NCBI RefSeq assembly: GCF_030272695.1
Contig: NZ_JARFYN010000017.1
Coordinates: forward strand, 124,001-188,000
Length of the DNA stretch: 64,000 nucleotides
Direction: 5' to 3'
Source: Martinezella calliandrae
GTDB lineage: Bacteria; Pseudomonadota; Alphaproteobacteria; Rhizobiales; Rhizobiaceae
A program made the translations under genes and the position numbers. The notes beneath the pieces are model-generated. The model was given only the letters and a program-made list of their open reading frames with translations, did not search any database and was not told the DNA's origin. The first letter of the stretch is position 1, and each line of letters starts with the position of its first letter. Shown piece by piece: positions 53,963 to 63,146 of the stretch.

Positions 53963-54904
53963 TCAATATTTCGGCAGGCCGGGCGGATTGGTTTGCGATT
54001 TCGGCAGGGCCTCTTGCGCCAGATGCCAGTGATCCAGGATCTTCCCGTAGGTGCCGTTGGCGATCAGGTCATTGGCGGCGACGGTCAACGCATTGGCCAA
54101 GCCGCTGCCCTTGCGCGTCGCCACCGCCACATCCGAGCGATCCGGCCAGCCGGCGCTTAGCGTGCCGACGCTCCTGATGTTCTTGTCGCGGGCGGCAATG
54201 TAGACGAGCTGTGCATGCGGTTGCACGATCGCATCGGCGCGGCCTGATGCCAGGGCCAGCAGGCTTGCGGCGTCGTCGTCGTAATATTGCAACTCCAGCG
54301 GTTTCAAGCCGGCCGCGACATTCTCCTTGCTCCATTCGAGCAGGATGCGCTCCTGATTGGTACCGGCGCCGACGATGAACCTGAGGCCCGCCGCGTCCTT
54401 CGGTGCCTTGATCGAACCGATCTTGCTGTCCAGCTTGACATAGATGCCATGCAGGCCTTGGCGATAGGTGGAGAAATCGAACTTCTCCTTGCGCTGCTCG
54501 GTGACGCCGACATTGGAAATGACGGCATCGTATTTGCCGGAAGTAAGACCCAGCGGCCAATCGATCCAGGCGACCGGCACGAGCTCCAGCTTCAGCCCAA
54601 GACTCTCGGCGATGGCATAGGCGATATCCGGATCAGCACCGACCACGGTCATGGCATCCGTCGCATAGGTGGTGAGCGGCGGACCGCCGGGTGCGACGGC
54701 AACCGTGAACGTGCCCGGCTTGACGAACTTGAAATCCTTGGGGATAGCGGCAACCGCCGCCTCATCCCGCCCGACGTGAATGCGGCCCGGCTGCTCGGCG
54801 CTCAAGTCGAAGGTTAGATCATCGGCACGGGCCGCGCTGAAGGACGTCAGCGCCGCCATCATCAAAACGAATGAACATGCCCGGATGGCCGGTATGCCTG
54901 TCAT
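53963..54904 (-). CDS. Amino-acid-type ABC transporter substrate-binding protein (copy 2)
   Basis: A 313-aa family 3 solute-binding protein. The signal peptide is about residues 1-27 (ending SAARA). Then come GTFTVAVAPGGPPLTTYATD, GADPDIAYAIAESLGLKLEL and SGKYDAVISNVGVTEQRKEK, where the Arg/Lys and Asp contact the ligand amino and carboxyl groups. It is about 50% similar by eye to the SBP encoded just upstream, including the shared ending QTNPPGLPK. The ATG at 54904 has GGAG 9 bases upstream. Confidence 0.9.
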   Translation of the reverse strand: MTGIPAIRACSFVLMMAALTSFSAARADDLTFDLSAEQPGRIHVGRDEAAVAAIPKDFKFVKPGTFTVAVAPGGPPLTTYATDAMTVVGADPDIAYAIAESLGLKLELVPVAWIDWPLGLTSGKYDAVISNVGVTEQRKEKFDFSTYRQGLHGIYVKLDSKIGSIKAPKDAAGLRFIVGAGTNQERILLEWSKENVAAGLKPLELQYYDDDAASLLALASGRADAIVQPHAQLVYIAARDKNIRSVGTLSAGWPDRSDVAVATRKGSGLANALTVAANDLIANGTYGKILDHWHLAQEALPKSQTNPPGLPKY

Positions 54905-54985
54905 GGGGGTTTTCTCCAAATCCTGTCTTCACGAATGGCCGGCTCCGCCTCAGCGTGAGCCGGCCGCTGGTCGCGTTGCGGCCGA

Positions 54986-55930
54986 TTACGAACCGCTCTT
55001 GGGCAGGCCGGGCGGATTGGTCTGCGCCTTGTCGACCGCTTCGGAGCTGAGGCTCCAACGCTTCAGCACCTCGCCATATTTGCCGTCCTTGATCAGGTCG
55101 TTGAGCGCGATAGTGACCGCATCGGCAAGCCCAGCGCCCTTGCGCGTCGTTACCGCGATCTCTGCTGACACCGGCCAACCGCCGCTGACGGTACCGACCA
55201 GCTTGGTCGTGCCCTTGAAGGACGCGCTGTAGGCGAGCGTGGCGTTGGGGTTAAACTCGACATCGGCGCGACCGGACTGGATCGCCAGATCGGCAGCGGC
55301 GCGATCGTCATAATATTGGACCTCGATTGGCTTCAGCCCGGCGGCGACATTCTCCCGATCCCATTCCAGGATGATCTTCTCCTGGTTCGTGCCGGCGCCG
55401 GTGATGACCTTGAGGCCAGCGACGTCCTTCGGTTCTTTGATCGCCGTGATCTTGCTGTCGGACTTGACGTAGAAGCCAAGAACATCCCTGCGATAGGTCG
55501 AGAAATCGAACTTCTCCTTGCGTTCCTCAGTGACCGTCACGTTGCTGATGACTGCATCATATTTTCCGGAGGAGACGCCGAGTGGCCAGTCCTCCCAGGC
55601 AACCGGCACCAGATCGAGCTCGAGGCCGAGCGAATCGGCGAGCAACTGTGCGATCTCGGGATCCGTGCCGACCACCGTCTTGGCGTCGGTAGCGTAGGTC
55701 GCGACAGGCGGATCCCAAGGGTTGATTGCCACGGTGAACTTGCCGGGACTGACGAAATTGAAGCCAGGTGCAACGGCCTTGATCGCCGCATCGTCCTTTT
55801 GCGCGCGGACGCGGTTCGACGTGTCTGGGCTAAGGTTGAATTTTTCCGCAGCATGTGCGGAGCCGAGGCCGATGGCGGCCGCGGCGACAATGCTGGCCAC
55901 CAGAGATTTCATTTTCTTGAAGACAGTCAT
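54986..55930 (-). CDS. Amino-acid-type ABC transporter substrate-binding protein (copy 1)
   Basis: A 314-aa paralogue of the adjacent binding protein. The signal peptide is about residues 1-28 (VASIVAAAAIGLGSAHA). Ligand-site blocks are PGKFTVAINPWDPPVATYAT and SGKYDAVISNVTVTEERKEK. The same Lys-Phe-Asp-Phe-Ser-Thr-Tyr-Arg segment is present in both copies. It follows the permease-ATPase fusion by 75 bp. Two binding proteins for one membrane unit widen the range of accepted S-substituted amino acids. Confidence 0.9.
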   Translation of the reverse strand: MTVFKKMKSLVASIVAAAAIGLGSAHAAEKFNLSPDTSNRVRAQKDDAAIKAVAPGFNFVSPGKFTVAINPWDPPVATYATDAKTVVGTDPEIAQLLADSLGLELDLVPVAWEDWPLGVSSGKYDAVISNVTVTEERKEKFDFSTYRRDVLGFYVKSDSKITAIKEPKDVAGLKVITGAGTNQEKIILEWDRENVAAGLKPIEVQYYDDRAAADLAIQSGRADVEFNPNATLAYSASFKGTTKLVGTVSGGWPVSAEIAVTTRKGAGLADAVTIALNDLIKDGKYGEVLKRWSLSSEAVDKAQTNPPGLPKSGS

Positions 55931-56005
55931 GTAGCTTACTCTTCTTCACTCTAAGGTTGTAGTTGCGTTTACTTTTTTCCTATCGCGACGGGGGCCGGAT
56001 TTTCG

Positions 56006-57784
56006 CTAGAGAACTTTTGCCAGGAACTCGCGAGTGCGCGGATGTTCCGCTTCGTTGAAGATGCGGGCCGGAGGGCCGGCTTCGAGAATGTGGCCGCTTT
56101 CCATAAAGACCACTGTATCGGCGACCTCGCGGGCAAAGCCGATCTCATGGGTGACGATCACGAGCGTCGTACCCGTGCGGGCGAGCTCCTTGATGACATC
56201 GAGCACTTCGCCGACCAGTTCTGGGTCGAGCGCCGAGGTCGGCTCGTCGAAGAGTAGCACCTTGGGGCGAAGCGCAAGCGCGCGGGCGATTGCGACGCGC
56301 TGCTGCTGGCCGCCGGAAAGCTGGCGCGGATAGGCGGTGATCTTATCGCTGAGGCCGACGCGGGCAAGTAGCTCCTGCGCCAATTGCACGGCCTCCTCGC
56401 GACTGACGCCGCGCACCTGGATCGGCGCCTCGATAAGATTTTCGAGCACGGTCAGATGCGGAAAGAGATTGAAATTCTGGAACACCATGCCGATATCGGC
56501 GCGGCTCTTGAGAATGTCCTTCTCCTTGAGCTCATAAAGCGTGTCGCCCTTCTGACTATAGCCGATCAGATTGCCGTCGATGGAGATAAAGCCGCCATCG
56601 ACGCTCTCCAGATGGTTGATTGCGCGCAAGAGCGTCGACTTGCCGGAGCCGGACGGGCCGAGGATGGCGGTCACGCTGCCGGGGGAAAGGCTAAGTTCGA
56701 TACTGTCGAGGACCTTCAGTGCGCCGAAGCTCTTCGAAATGCCGTGAATGCGCACGGCCCCGCCGGCCGCTCTGAAGTTTGCCACGTCGCTGAAACCGGA
56801 TCTGAGAGCGGCATCCCTTGAGATGTCGAGAGCGGGCAGCGGATGACGGAACCGTTCGAAGAAGGCCTGGAAGGGAAGCGGCGTCGGGTTGCGCAGGGCG
56901 CCCTTGGAGAAGTAGCGCTCGATATAGTGCTGCGCGATCGACAGCACGGTCATGATGACCAGATACCATACGGTCGCGACCATGAGCAGCGGAATGACTT
57001 CGAGGTTGCGACGATAGATCACCTGGACCGTATAGAAGAGTTCCGGCAGCGCGAGCACATAGACCATGGAGGTACTCTTCGCCAGGCCGATGATCTCGTT
57101 GAAGCCGGTCGGCAGGATGGAGCGCATGGCCTGCGGCAGGACGATGCGGAAGGCTTGGCGGCGGCGCGGCAGACCGAGGGCCGCGGCCGCTTCAAGTTGC
57201 CCCTGATCGACGGAAAGGATGCCGCCGCGCACGATCTCCGCGAAGAAGGCGGATTGATTGAGCGTTAGCCCCAAAAAGGCAGCAGCAAAGGGCGTCAACA
57301 GCTGCACCGTCGGATAGTCGATGAGGATCGTATTGGTGAAGGGAACGCCGATTTTGATCGTCTCATAGAGATAGCCGAGATTGTTCAGCACCAGCAGCAG
57401 CACGATCATCGGAATCGAGCGCAACAGCCAGATATAGCCCCAGGAAAGACCGGAGAGCAGCGGCGACTTGGAAACACGGGCCAGCGCCAGCGCCGTGCCG
57501 AGGATCGAGCCGGTAATAGCGGCAAGCACCGTCAGAAGCAGGGTCCTGCCGAGACCGACGAGAACGGGCTCGGCGAAGAACCATTGCGCGAAGACGCCCC
57601 AACCCCAGCGCGGATTGGTGAAGGTGGAATAGAGCGCGGCGGCGATGACGAGAGCGGCGAAGATGGTTCCCACCAATCGACCGGGATGGCGGGCTGGAAC
57701 GATGCGATAGCGGGAATAATCCTGCTTTTGATCCACGGTTCTGCTGCCGGGATCAATGCTCGCGAAATCTGTCGTCAGTGCCAT
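56006..57784 (-). CDS. Amino-acid ABC transporter permease-ATPase fusion
   Basis: A 592-aa fusion. Residues 1 to about 310 are a HisM/GlnP-type permease with about five helices and the EAA-type loop [20 protein letters not shown]. Residues about 340-592 are the ATPase: Walker A GPSGSGKS, signature [15 protein letters not shown], Walker [18 protein letters not shown]-loop [13 protein letters not shown] separate permease or ATPase is not present, so one polypeptide, probably dimerised, makes the whole membrane unit. The linker is intact. In Bacillus the comparable cystine-type importer uses separate subunits. Confidence 0.93.
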   Translation of the reverse strand: MALTTDFASIDPGSRTVDQKQDYSRYRIVPARHPGRLVGTIFAALVIAAALYSTFTNPRWGWGVFAQWFFAEPVLVGLGRTLLLTVLAAITGSILGTALALARVSKSPLLSGLSWGYIWLLRSIPMIVLLLVLNNLGYLYETIKIGVPFTNTILIDYPTVQLLTPFAAAFLGLTLNQSAFFAEIVRGGILSVDQGQLEAAAALGLPRRRQAFRIVLPQAMRSILPTGFNEIIGLAKSTSMVYVLALPELFYTVQVIYRRNLEVIPLLMVATVWYLVIMTVLSIAQHYIERYFSKGALRNPTPLPFQAFFERFRHPLPALDISRDAALRSGFSDVANFRAAGGAVRIHGISKSFGALKVLDSIELSLSPGSVTAILGPSGSGKSTLLRAINHLESVDGGFISIDGNLIGYSQKGDTLYELKEKDILKSRADIGMVFQNFNLFPHLTVLENLIEAPIQVRGVSREEAVQLAQELLARVGLSDKITAYPRQLSGGQQQRVAIARALALRPKVLLFDEPTSALDPELVGEVLDVIKELARTGTTLVIVTHEIGFAREVADTVVFMESGHILEAGPPARIFNEAEHPRTREFLAKVL

Positions 57785-57821
57785 GATGTTTCCCCTTTAC
57801 GGATTATCGGTCTCGTACGTC

Positions 57822-58346
57822 TCACCGGTTACCACCGGCCACGCGCAGCTCCGGTTCGGCCAGATGACTGACATCCTTTTCGAAGGGCAGCGTCTTATGG
57901 ATTTCCGGATCGACGGTTTGATCGAACAGGGCGGTGTAGCCATAGTTGAGATAGAGGCCGACCGCCTCAGGCTGGCGGAAGCCGGTCGTCAGATAGATGC
58001 GGGAATAACCCTGCCGGGCCGCTTGTGATTCCAGCTCTATTAGGACTTTTCGCGCCAGCCCCTGCCGGCGCAGGTCGTTGCGCGTCCAGATGCGTTTGAA
58101 TTCGGCGGTGCGCTCGTCATAGCGCTTGAAGGCGCCGCCGCCGATGGTTTCGCCATCGCGGATCAAGAGTACGAAATTGCCATTAGGCGGTGCAAATGCT
58201 TCCGGCGGATAGCGTTTAAGTTCGGCCGCCGCACCTTCCGCGTTGAAAAAGGTGCCATAGCGGCTGTCATATTCTCGGATCAGTTCATCGATCAGCGGCT
58301 TTGCGTGGGGATCGAGAGGGGTCGTGTAGAGAAAGCTGTCACTCAT
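57822..58346 (-). CDS. GNAT-family N-acetyltransferase
   Basis: A 174-aa acetyltransferase. Acetyl-CoA-binding motif A is KRIWTRNDLRRQGLARKVLI, with the R/Q-x-x-G-x-A signature, near residues 90-109; motif B is IYLTTGFRQPEAVGLYLNYG. In the S-alkylcysteine and S-(2-succino)cysteine pathways a GNAT enzyme N-acetylates the amino acid before the monooxygenase step, and this gene sits in that position. The start at 58346 has a weak ribosome site; it lies 25 bases after the M20 stop. Confidence 0.88.
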   Translation of the reverse strand: MSDSFLYTTPLDPHAKPLIDELIREYDSRYGTFFNAEGAAAELKRYPPEAFAPPNGNFVLLIRDGETIGGGAFKRYDERTAEFKRIWTRNDLRRQGLARKVLIELESQAARQGYSRIYLTTGFRQPEAVGLYLNYGYTALFDQTVDPEIHKTLPFEKDVSHLAEPELRVAGGNR

Positions 58347-58371
58347 CTCATCAGCCGTCCTGTTGTCGTCA

Positions 58372-59559
58372 TCATGAAAGGAAGGTCTCGACCAGCCGCA
58401 CCCAGTAACGGGCGGCGGGAGCAATGATCCGGTCGTCGAAATCGTAGTGGGCGCTATGAAGAGGGGCGCTGTCGCCATTGCCGACGAAAAAATAGCTACC
58501 CTTCTGCGCCTGCAGCATGAAGGCAAAATCCTCGCTTGCCGTGCGCGGCCGGAAACTCTGCGCGATCCGTCCTTCGCCGAAGGTCTCCAGCGCCACCGCG
58601 CGAGCGAAAGCCGTCTCGTCGCGATGGTTGACGAGCGCCGGAAAGCCGAGGCGGTAACTCACATCGGCCTCAGCTCCGAAACTTTCGGCCTGGGCGCGGG
58701 CAAGTGTGGGAATACGCTCGTGCAATTGCTGGCGGACCGCCTCGCTGAAGGCACGCATCGTCAGCTTCAGCTCCACGCTTTCCGGGATGACATTCGATGC
58801 CGAGCCGCCATGGATCGAGCCGACGGTGACGACCGCCATGTCCTGGGGATCGACATTGCGTGCGACGACGCTTTGCAGAGCCGTGATGAAGGCGGCCGAT
58901 GCCAATACCGGATCGACCGCCTTGTGGGGCTCGGCGCCATGCCCGCCTTTGCCGATAATGCGGATCACGGCCTGATCGACGGAGGCCATGGCAGCATCGG
59001 CAACGAAACCGAACTGGCCTGATGGAACGCCCGGCCAATTGTGCAGGCCAAAGACGGCGTCGACCGGAAATCGTTCGAAAAGCCCCTCGGAGATCATCTT
59101 GCGTGCGCCGGCTCCGATCTCTTCGGCCGGCTGGAAGATCAGCGTCAGCAGCCCGGAAAACTGACGGGTTTCGGCAAGATAGCGCGCCGCAGCGAGCAGG
59201 ATCGACGTGTGCCCGTCGTGGCCGCAGGCATGCATGACGCCGGGGTTGTCACTGGCATAAGGAAGATCCGTCGCCTCCTCGATCGGCAAGGCATCCATAT
59301 CAGCCCGGATGCCGATACGCCTGCCGCCGTCGCCGCCCCGAAGAGTAGCGACGATGCCGGTGCCCCCAACACCGGTCGTCACCTCGTAGCCAAAGGAGGA
59401 AAGCAAGGAGGCGATGATCTTGCTGGTCCGCCGCTCCTGGAAGGCAAGCTCCGGATAGCGATGCAGATCATGACGCAGGGCAATGATCTCGTCGAGAAAG
59501 GAGGCTATTGCCTTCTCGATGTCATCAGTCGGTCGACGATGCTGGGTGATGATGTTCAT
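58372..59559 (-). CDS. M20-family N-acyl-amino-acid amidohydrolase
   Basis: A 395-aa metalloamidase of the M20D/aminoacylase-like group: LHRYPELAFQERRTSKIIAS, RADMDALPIEEATDL with the metal/catalytic Asp, HACGHDGHTSILLAAARYLA with the metal His residues, and FQPAEEIGAGARKM with the catalytic Glu. A lid domain and the final His (PRTASEDFAFMLQ) complete it. In S-alkylcysteine salvage it would release free cysteine from N-acetylcysteine. It lies 18 bases after the second LLM gene, in one operon. Confidence 0.92.
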   Translation of the reverse strand: MNIITQHRRPTDDIEKAIASFLDEIIALRHDLHRYPELAFQERRTSKIIASLLSSFGYEVTTGVGGTGIVATLRGGDGGRRIGIRADMDALPIEEATDLPYASDNPGVMHACGHDGHTSILLAAARYLAETRQFSGLLTLIFQPAEEIGAGARKMISEGLFERFPVDAVFGLHNWPGVPSGQFGFVADAAMASVDQAVIRIIGKGGHGAEPHKAVDPVLASAAFITALQSVVARNVDPQDMAVVTVGSIHGGSASNVIPESVELKLTMRAFSEAVRQQLHERIPTLARAQAESFGAEADVSYRLGFPALVNHRDETAFARAVALETFGEGRIAQSFRPRTASEDFAFMLQAQKGSYFFVGNGDSAPLHSAHYDFDDRIIAPAARYWVRLVETFLS

Positions 59560-59577
59560 GGCAGCGCCGATCGTGCC

Positions 59578-60927
59578 TCAAGCACGGATCGCCCTTCCTT
59601 GTTCGGCTTCGTCTTTGGCCTGCGCATAGCGGCTCTCGCGATAGGGCAGCCCCAGATGATCACGCAGTGTCGAGCCCTTCAACACGGGGTCGAAATAGCC
59701 GCGCTTGGTAAGGATCGGCAGGACGTGTCTGGCGAAGTCGTCGAAGCCTTCGGCGATCACCGGGAAGCCAAGGATGAAGCCGTCGGCGGCACCCTGATCC
59801 ACCCAGCGGATGATCTCATCGGCGATATGTTCCGCCGTGCCGATGAAGGCGGTGCGAGGGGTTGCGGAATCAAGTGCGATTTCGCGCAGCGTCAGCCCCT
59901 TTTCACGTGCCGTCTTTTTGATGCGATCGGTGGTGGCGCGGAAATTGTTACGGCCGATATCGCCGAGGTCGGGGAAGGGCTCGTCCAGCGGATAGACGCT
60001 GAAATCATGATGATCGAAGAAACGGCCGAGATAGAGCAGCGCCTCTTCGATGGTGACAAGATTGCGGATTGCCTGATATTTTGCCTCCGCCTCGTCCTTC
60101 GTCGCGCCGACGATCGGGCCGATGCCAGGATAGACACCGACCTCTGCAGCCGACCGTCCATGTGCGATCACGCTGTCCTTGAGCTGGCGATAGAAGGCCT
60201 GCGCATCCTCGATCGGGCCGCCATTGGTAAACACGGCATCAGCATGCTTGGCGGCAAGGCGGATACCGGAGTCCGACGCGCCCGCCTGGAAGACGACCGG
60301 CTGGCCCTGCTTGGAACGGCCGATATTCAGCGGCCCTTCGACGCGGAAAAAACGACCCTTGTGGTTCAGCCGCCGTAGCTTTTTCTTGTCGACGAAGACG
60401 CCTGTTTCGCGATTGCGGATGAATGCGTCGTCATCCCATGAATCCCAAAGGCCCTTGATCACATCGAGATACTCATCGGCGATCTCGTAGCGCAGCTCGT
60501 GATCTGGGTGCTCGCGACTGTAGTTGCGGCCCGACCCTTCTAGCGGCGAAGTCACCGCATTCCACCCTGCCCTACCGCCGCTGATCAGATCGATCGAGCC
60601 GAATTGCCGCGCGATGGTGAAGGGATCGCTATAGGAGGTCGAAACCGTGCCGACGAGGCCGATCTTCGCAGTGGAGGCGGCAAGCGCCGCCAGGATCGAG
60701 ATCGGCTCGAAGCGATTGAGGAAATGCGGGATCGATTGCTCGTTGATATAGAGGCCGTCGGCGACGAAAGCGAACGCGATACCGGCTTCCTCCGCCTTGC
60801 GCGCCGTGTCGACAAAGAAGCCAAAATTGACGCTGGCGTCGGCCGGACCGCTCGGATGTTTCCAGGCGTTCATATGGCCGCCAGGGCCCTGCAGCATGAT
60901 GCCGAACGTGATGTGTTTCTGAGCCAT
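59578..60927 (-). CDS. NtaA/SnaA/DszA-type LLM flavin-dependent monooxygenase
   Basis: A 449-aa enzyme of the nitrilotriacetate/pristinamycin IIA monooxygenase group: ITFGIMLQGPGGHMNAWKHP, DLISGGRAGWNAVTSPLEGS, FQAGASDSGIRLAAKHADAV. This subclass includes Bacillus YxeK and YtnJ/CmoJ, which cleave C-S bonds of N-acetyl S-substituted cysteines. It uses free FMNH2, so a separate flavin reductase is needed, and none is seen in the operon. GAGGA precedes the ATG at 60927. Confidence 0.92.
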   Translation of the reverse strand: MAQKHITFGIMLQGPGGHMNAWKHPSGPADASVNFGFFVDTARKAEEAGIAFAFVADGLYINEQSIPHFLNRFEPISILAALAASTAKIGLVGTVSTSYSDPFTIARQFGSIDLISGGRAGWNAVTSPLEGSGRNYSREHPDHELRYEIADEYLDVIKGLWDSWDDDAFIRNRETGVFVDKKKLRRLNHKGRFFRVEGPLNIGRSKQGQPVVFQAGASDSGIRLAAKHADAVFTNGGPIEDAQAFYRQLKDSVIAHGRSAAEVGVYPGIGPIVGATKDEAEAKYQAIRNLVTIEEALLYLGRFFDHHDFSVYPLDEPFPDLGDIGRNNFRATTDRIKKTAREKGLTLREIALDSATPRTAFIGTAEHIADEIIRWVDQGAADGFILGFPVIAEGFDDFARHVLPILTKRGYFDPVLKGSTLRDHLGLPYRESRYAQAKDEAEQGRAIRA

Positions 60928-60950
60928 GGGAGCAATCCTCTTCAGGAATA

Positions 60951-61943
60951 TCAAGCGACGAGGGAGAGCCGCTCCTTGGCGAGCAGCTCGATGCAGGAGA
61001 GACGCTCGGCCGCCGTCAGCGCCGGGGTGTCGAGAATGAATTCCTTGACGCCGTAGCGACTGTGCAGTTCGTCCAGCACATTGTGGATCTGCGCCGCCGT
61101 GCCGTGCAGCACGCTCGGCACCTTCTCTTCAGTCCGATAGTCGTCGACGCCGGCCTGGCGGGCGAATTCGGCGGCCTGTTCCTCGCTCCCGACATTGACC
61201 GTCTGACCGTCGGGAAGGAAAACCTTGACGATGCGGAGATCACCGACACGCGCGCGCGCCTGCTGCTCGCTCTCGGCGGCAAAGGCCGAAAGGGCCAGGA
61301 TCGGGCTCTTGCCGCCACTTGCCGCCTCATAAGCTTCAAAGGTCTTGCGAAGATTTTCAGGATCACCGTTCAGATGGCCGGCAAAGACCAACTCAAAGCC
61401 TTTCTCTGCCGCCAGCTTGGCGCTGTCGACGGAGGCGCCGAGCAAGAAGCGTTCCGGCGCGATCGATGGAAGTGGCGTTGCGATGACGTCGTCCACCGAG
61501 GATCCATCCGAAAGATAGGTGTTGATATTAGCAAGTTGGTCGGCAAAGCTCGGCTTGCGCTCCGGATCGACCGCCACCTGCAGCGCCCGTGTCGACAGAG
61601 GAAAGCCGCCCGGTGCCTTGCCGACGCCGAGATCGACTCGACCTGGCGCCAGCGACGAAAGCAGATTGAAGGTCTCCGCCACCTTGTAGGCGCTATAGTG
61701 CTGCAGCATCACGCCACCGGAGCCGATGCGGATTTTCGATGTCTTGGCCAGCAGATAGCCGATCAGCGCCTCCGGCGCGGAACTCGCCAGGTTCGCCATA
61801 TTATGGTGCTCCGCCACCCAAAAACGATGATAGCCAAGCTCCTCTGCTCGAACCGCCAGCCGGGTGGTGGCCCGCAGCGCATCCGTCGCATTTTTTCCGG
61901 CTTCGATGGGGCTTTTGTCGAGAAGGCTCAAAAGATAGGACAT
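60951..61943 (-). CDS. MsnO8/YtmO-type LLM flavin-dependent oxidoreductase
   Basis: A 330-aa LLM enzyme: RAEELGYHRFWVAEHHNMAN, KIRIGSGGVMLQHYSAYKVA, LGVGKAPGGFPLSTRALQVA. It matches the short luciferase-like group that includes Bacillus YtmO, another member of S-compound operons. It is the first gene of the operon. There is no purine-rich ribosome site before ATG 61943, while AT-rich promoter-like DNA and inverted repeats lie close upstream, so initiation may be leaderless or weak. Confidence 0.9.
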   Translation of the reverse strand: MSYLLSLLDKSPIEAGKNATDALRATTRLAVRAEELGYHRFWVAEHHNMANLASSAPEALIGYLLAKTSKIRIGSGGVMLQHYSAYKVAETFNLLSSLAPGRVDLGVGKAPGGFPLSTRALQVAVDPERKPSFADQLANINTYLSDGSSVDDVIATPLPSIAPERFLLGASVDSAKLAAEKGFELVFAGHLNGDPENLRKTFEAYEAASGGKSPILALSAFAAESEQQARARVGDLRIVKVFLPDGQTVNVGSEEQAAEFARQAGVDDYRTEEKVPSVLHGTAAQIHNVLDELHSRYGVKEFILDTPALTAAERLSCIELLAKERLSLVA

Positions 61944-61947
61944 ATAT

Positions 61948-62023
61948 CGATTATCCGATTATCGCGCCCGCACCGCGCTGCCGCTTCGATAATCTATAAA
62001 ATACGTAGATTACATGTATTATA
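61948..62023. promoter_or_regulatory. Promoter/operator region of the S-compound operon
   Basis: Two adjacent direct repeats CGATTATC (61948-61963), an inverted partner CGATAATC (61987-61994), and a second inverted repeat TAATCTA...TAGATTA (61990-61996, 62006-62012). ATTATA at 62018-62023 reads TATAAT on the minus strand. This clustering suits a LysR-type regulator, but none is encoded in the window. Confidence 0.5.
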
Positions 62024-62171
62024 AGAAACGGCTTTCTCTTCCTGCGGCAAAGTGGGGAAATAAGTTGCAATCATGCGCTGATGTGGATGGGTCCGTAACA
62101 AATGGCACTAGGCCCGAAGTGGCAACTTGCGCCTTAATAAATGTCACACGCACGAAATAGCCGGGAAATAG

Positions 62172-62381
62172 CGCCTTGGGTGGCGTCGTGCGGCACTTGC
62201 ATCCGGCTCGATACGGCGACTTGATTGCGAGGGAGACCGAGAGGAGAAGTTCACGCGTTTCGAGGCGGTCAGGACGGACCTTGTCGAAATCGGTATCGGC
62301 GACACGACACTTCGCATGAGTGCGGCGATCGATCCGGCGTTACTGACCGGCATCCTCAAAGCGGTGCGCAATCGTGGATGA
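62172..62381 (+). pseudogene. Transposase-like C-terminal remnant (IS66 OrfA-like)
   Basis: An open frame of 69 codons with no start, ending VEIGIGDTTLRMSAAIDPAL followed by LTGILKAVRNRG and a stop. This pattern resembles the C-terminus of IS66-family OrfA proteins. The upstream part is missing. It runs into the IS6 transposase gene, whose GTG alternative start lies inside it. The family call is tentative. Confidence 0.4.
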
Positions 62382-62400
62382 CGATGTGAGACGACGGGCC

Positions 62401-63072
62401 ATGACCGACCGTGATCCGCTCTATCGCCGCCATCGCTTTCCTCCCGAAATCATCGCCCACGCTGTGTGGCTCTATTTCCGCTTTCCCCTTAGCCTTCGGA
62501 TGGTCGAGGACATGCTGGCGGCGCGGGGGATCATTGTCTCGCACCAGACAGTCCGGCTTTGGGCGGAGAAATTCGGACGTGCCTTCGCCAACGAGATCCG
62601 CCGGCGCTCATCCGGTCGGCTCGGCGACAAGTGGCATCTCGATGAGGCCGTCGTTTCGATCCGTGGTAGGAAGCACTTGCTCTGGCGCGCTGTGGATCAG
62701 GACGGTTTCGTCCTCGACGTTCCGGTGCAAAGCCGCCGTAACGCCAAGGCGGCCAAGCGCCTAATGCGCAAGCTGTTGAAGAGCCAGGGACGATCGACAC
62801 GGGTGATGATCACCGATAAGCTTCGCTCCTACGATGTCGCAAAGCGGGACGTCATGCCGGGTGTCGAGCATCGCTCACACAAGGGCTTAAACAATCGGGC
62901 GGAAAATTCCCATCAGCCGATCCGGCGACGAGAGCGGATTATGAAACGCTTCAAGTCACAGCGACATCTTCAGCGTTTCGTCTCCATCCACGATCCCATC
63001 GCCAACCTGTTCCACATCCCCGCCACGACATCTCCTCCGGCCATCATCGCGAATTGCGTTCAGCGGCGATGA
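62401..63072 (+). mobile_element. IS6-family transposase
   Basis: A 223-aa DDE transposase of the IS6/IS26 family: PLYRRHRFPPEIIAHAVWLY, GIIVSHQTVRLWAEKFGRAF, the first Asp in WHLDEAV, the second in MITDKLRSY, and the Glu in NNRAENSHQPIRRRERIMKRF. All three catalytic residues are present, so the gene looks intact. Flanking terminal inverted repeats of the usual IS6 kind could not be found by eye, so the element as a whole may be truncated. An upstream GTG at 62374 is an alternative start. Confidence 0.88.
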
Positions 63073-63146
63073 ACCTGTGGGCGAAAATCGCCCGAGCGTG
63101 ACCGACAAACTCGGCCGGCGTCATGACCTGTCTTCGTTGCCGTTAA

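Noticed and set aside
62041..63146. Complete IS6 element with terminal inverted repeats
   Set aside because: No GGCTCTGTTGCAAA-like ends could be found flanking the transposase; only the gene is called.
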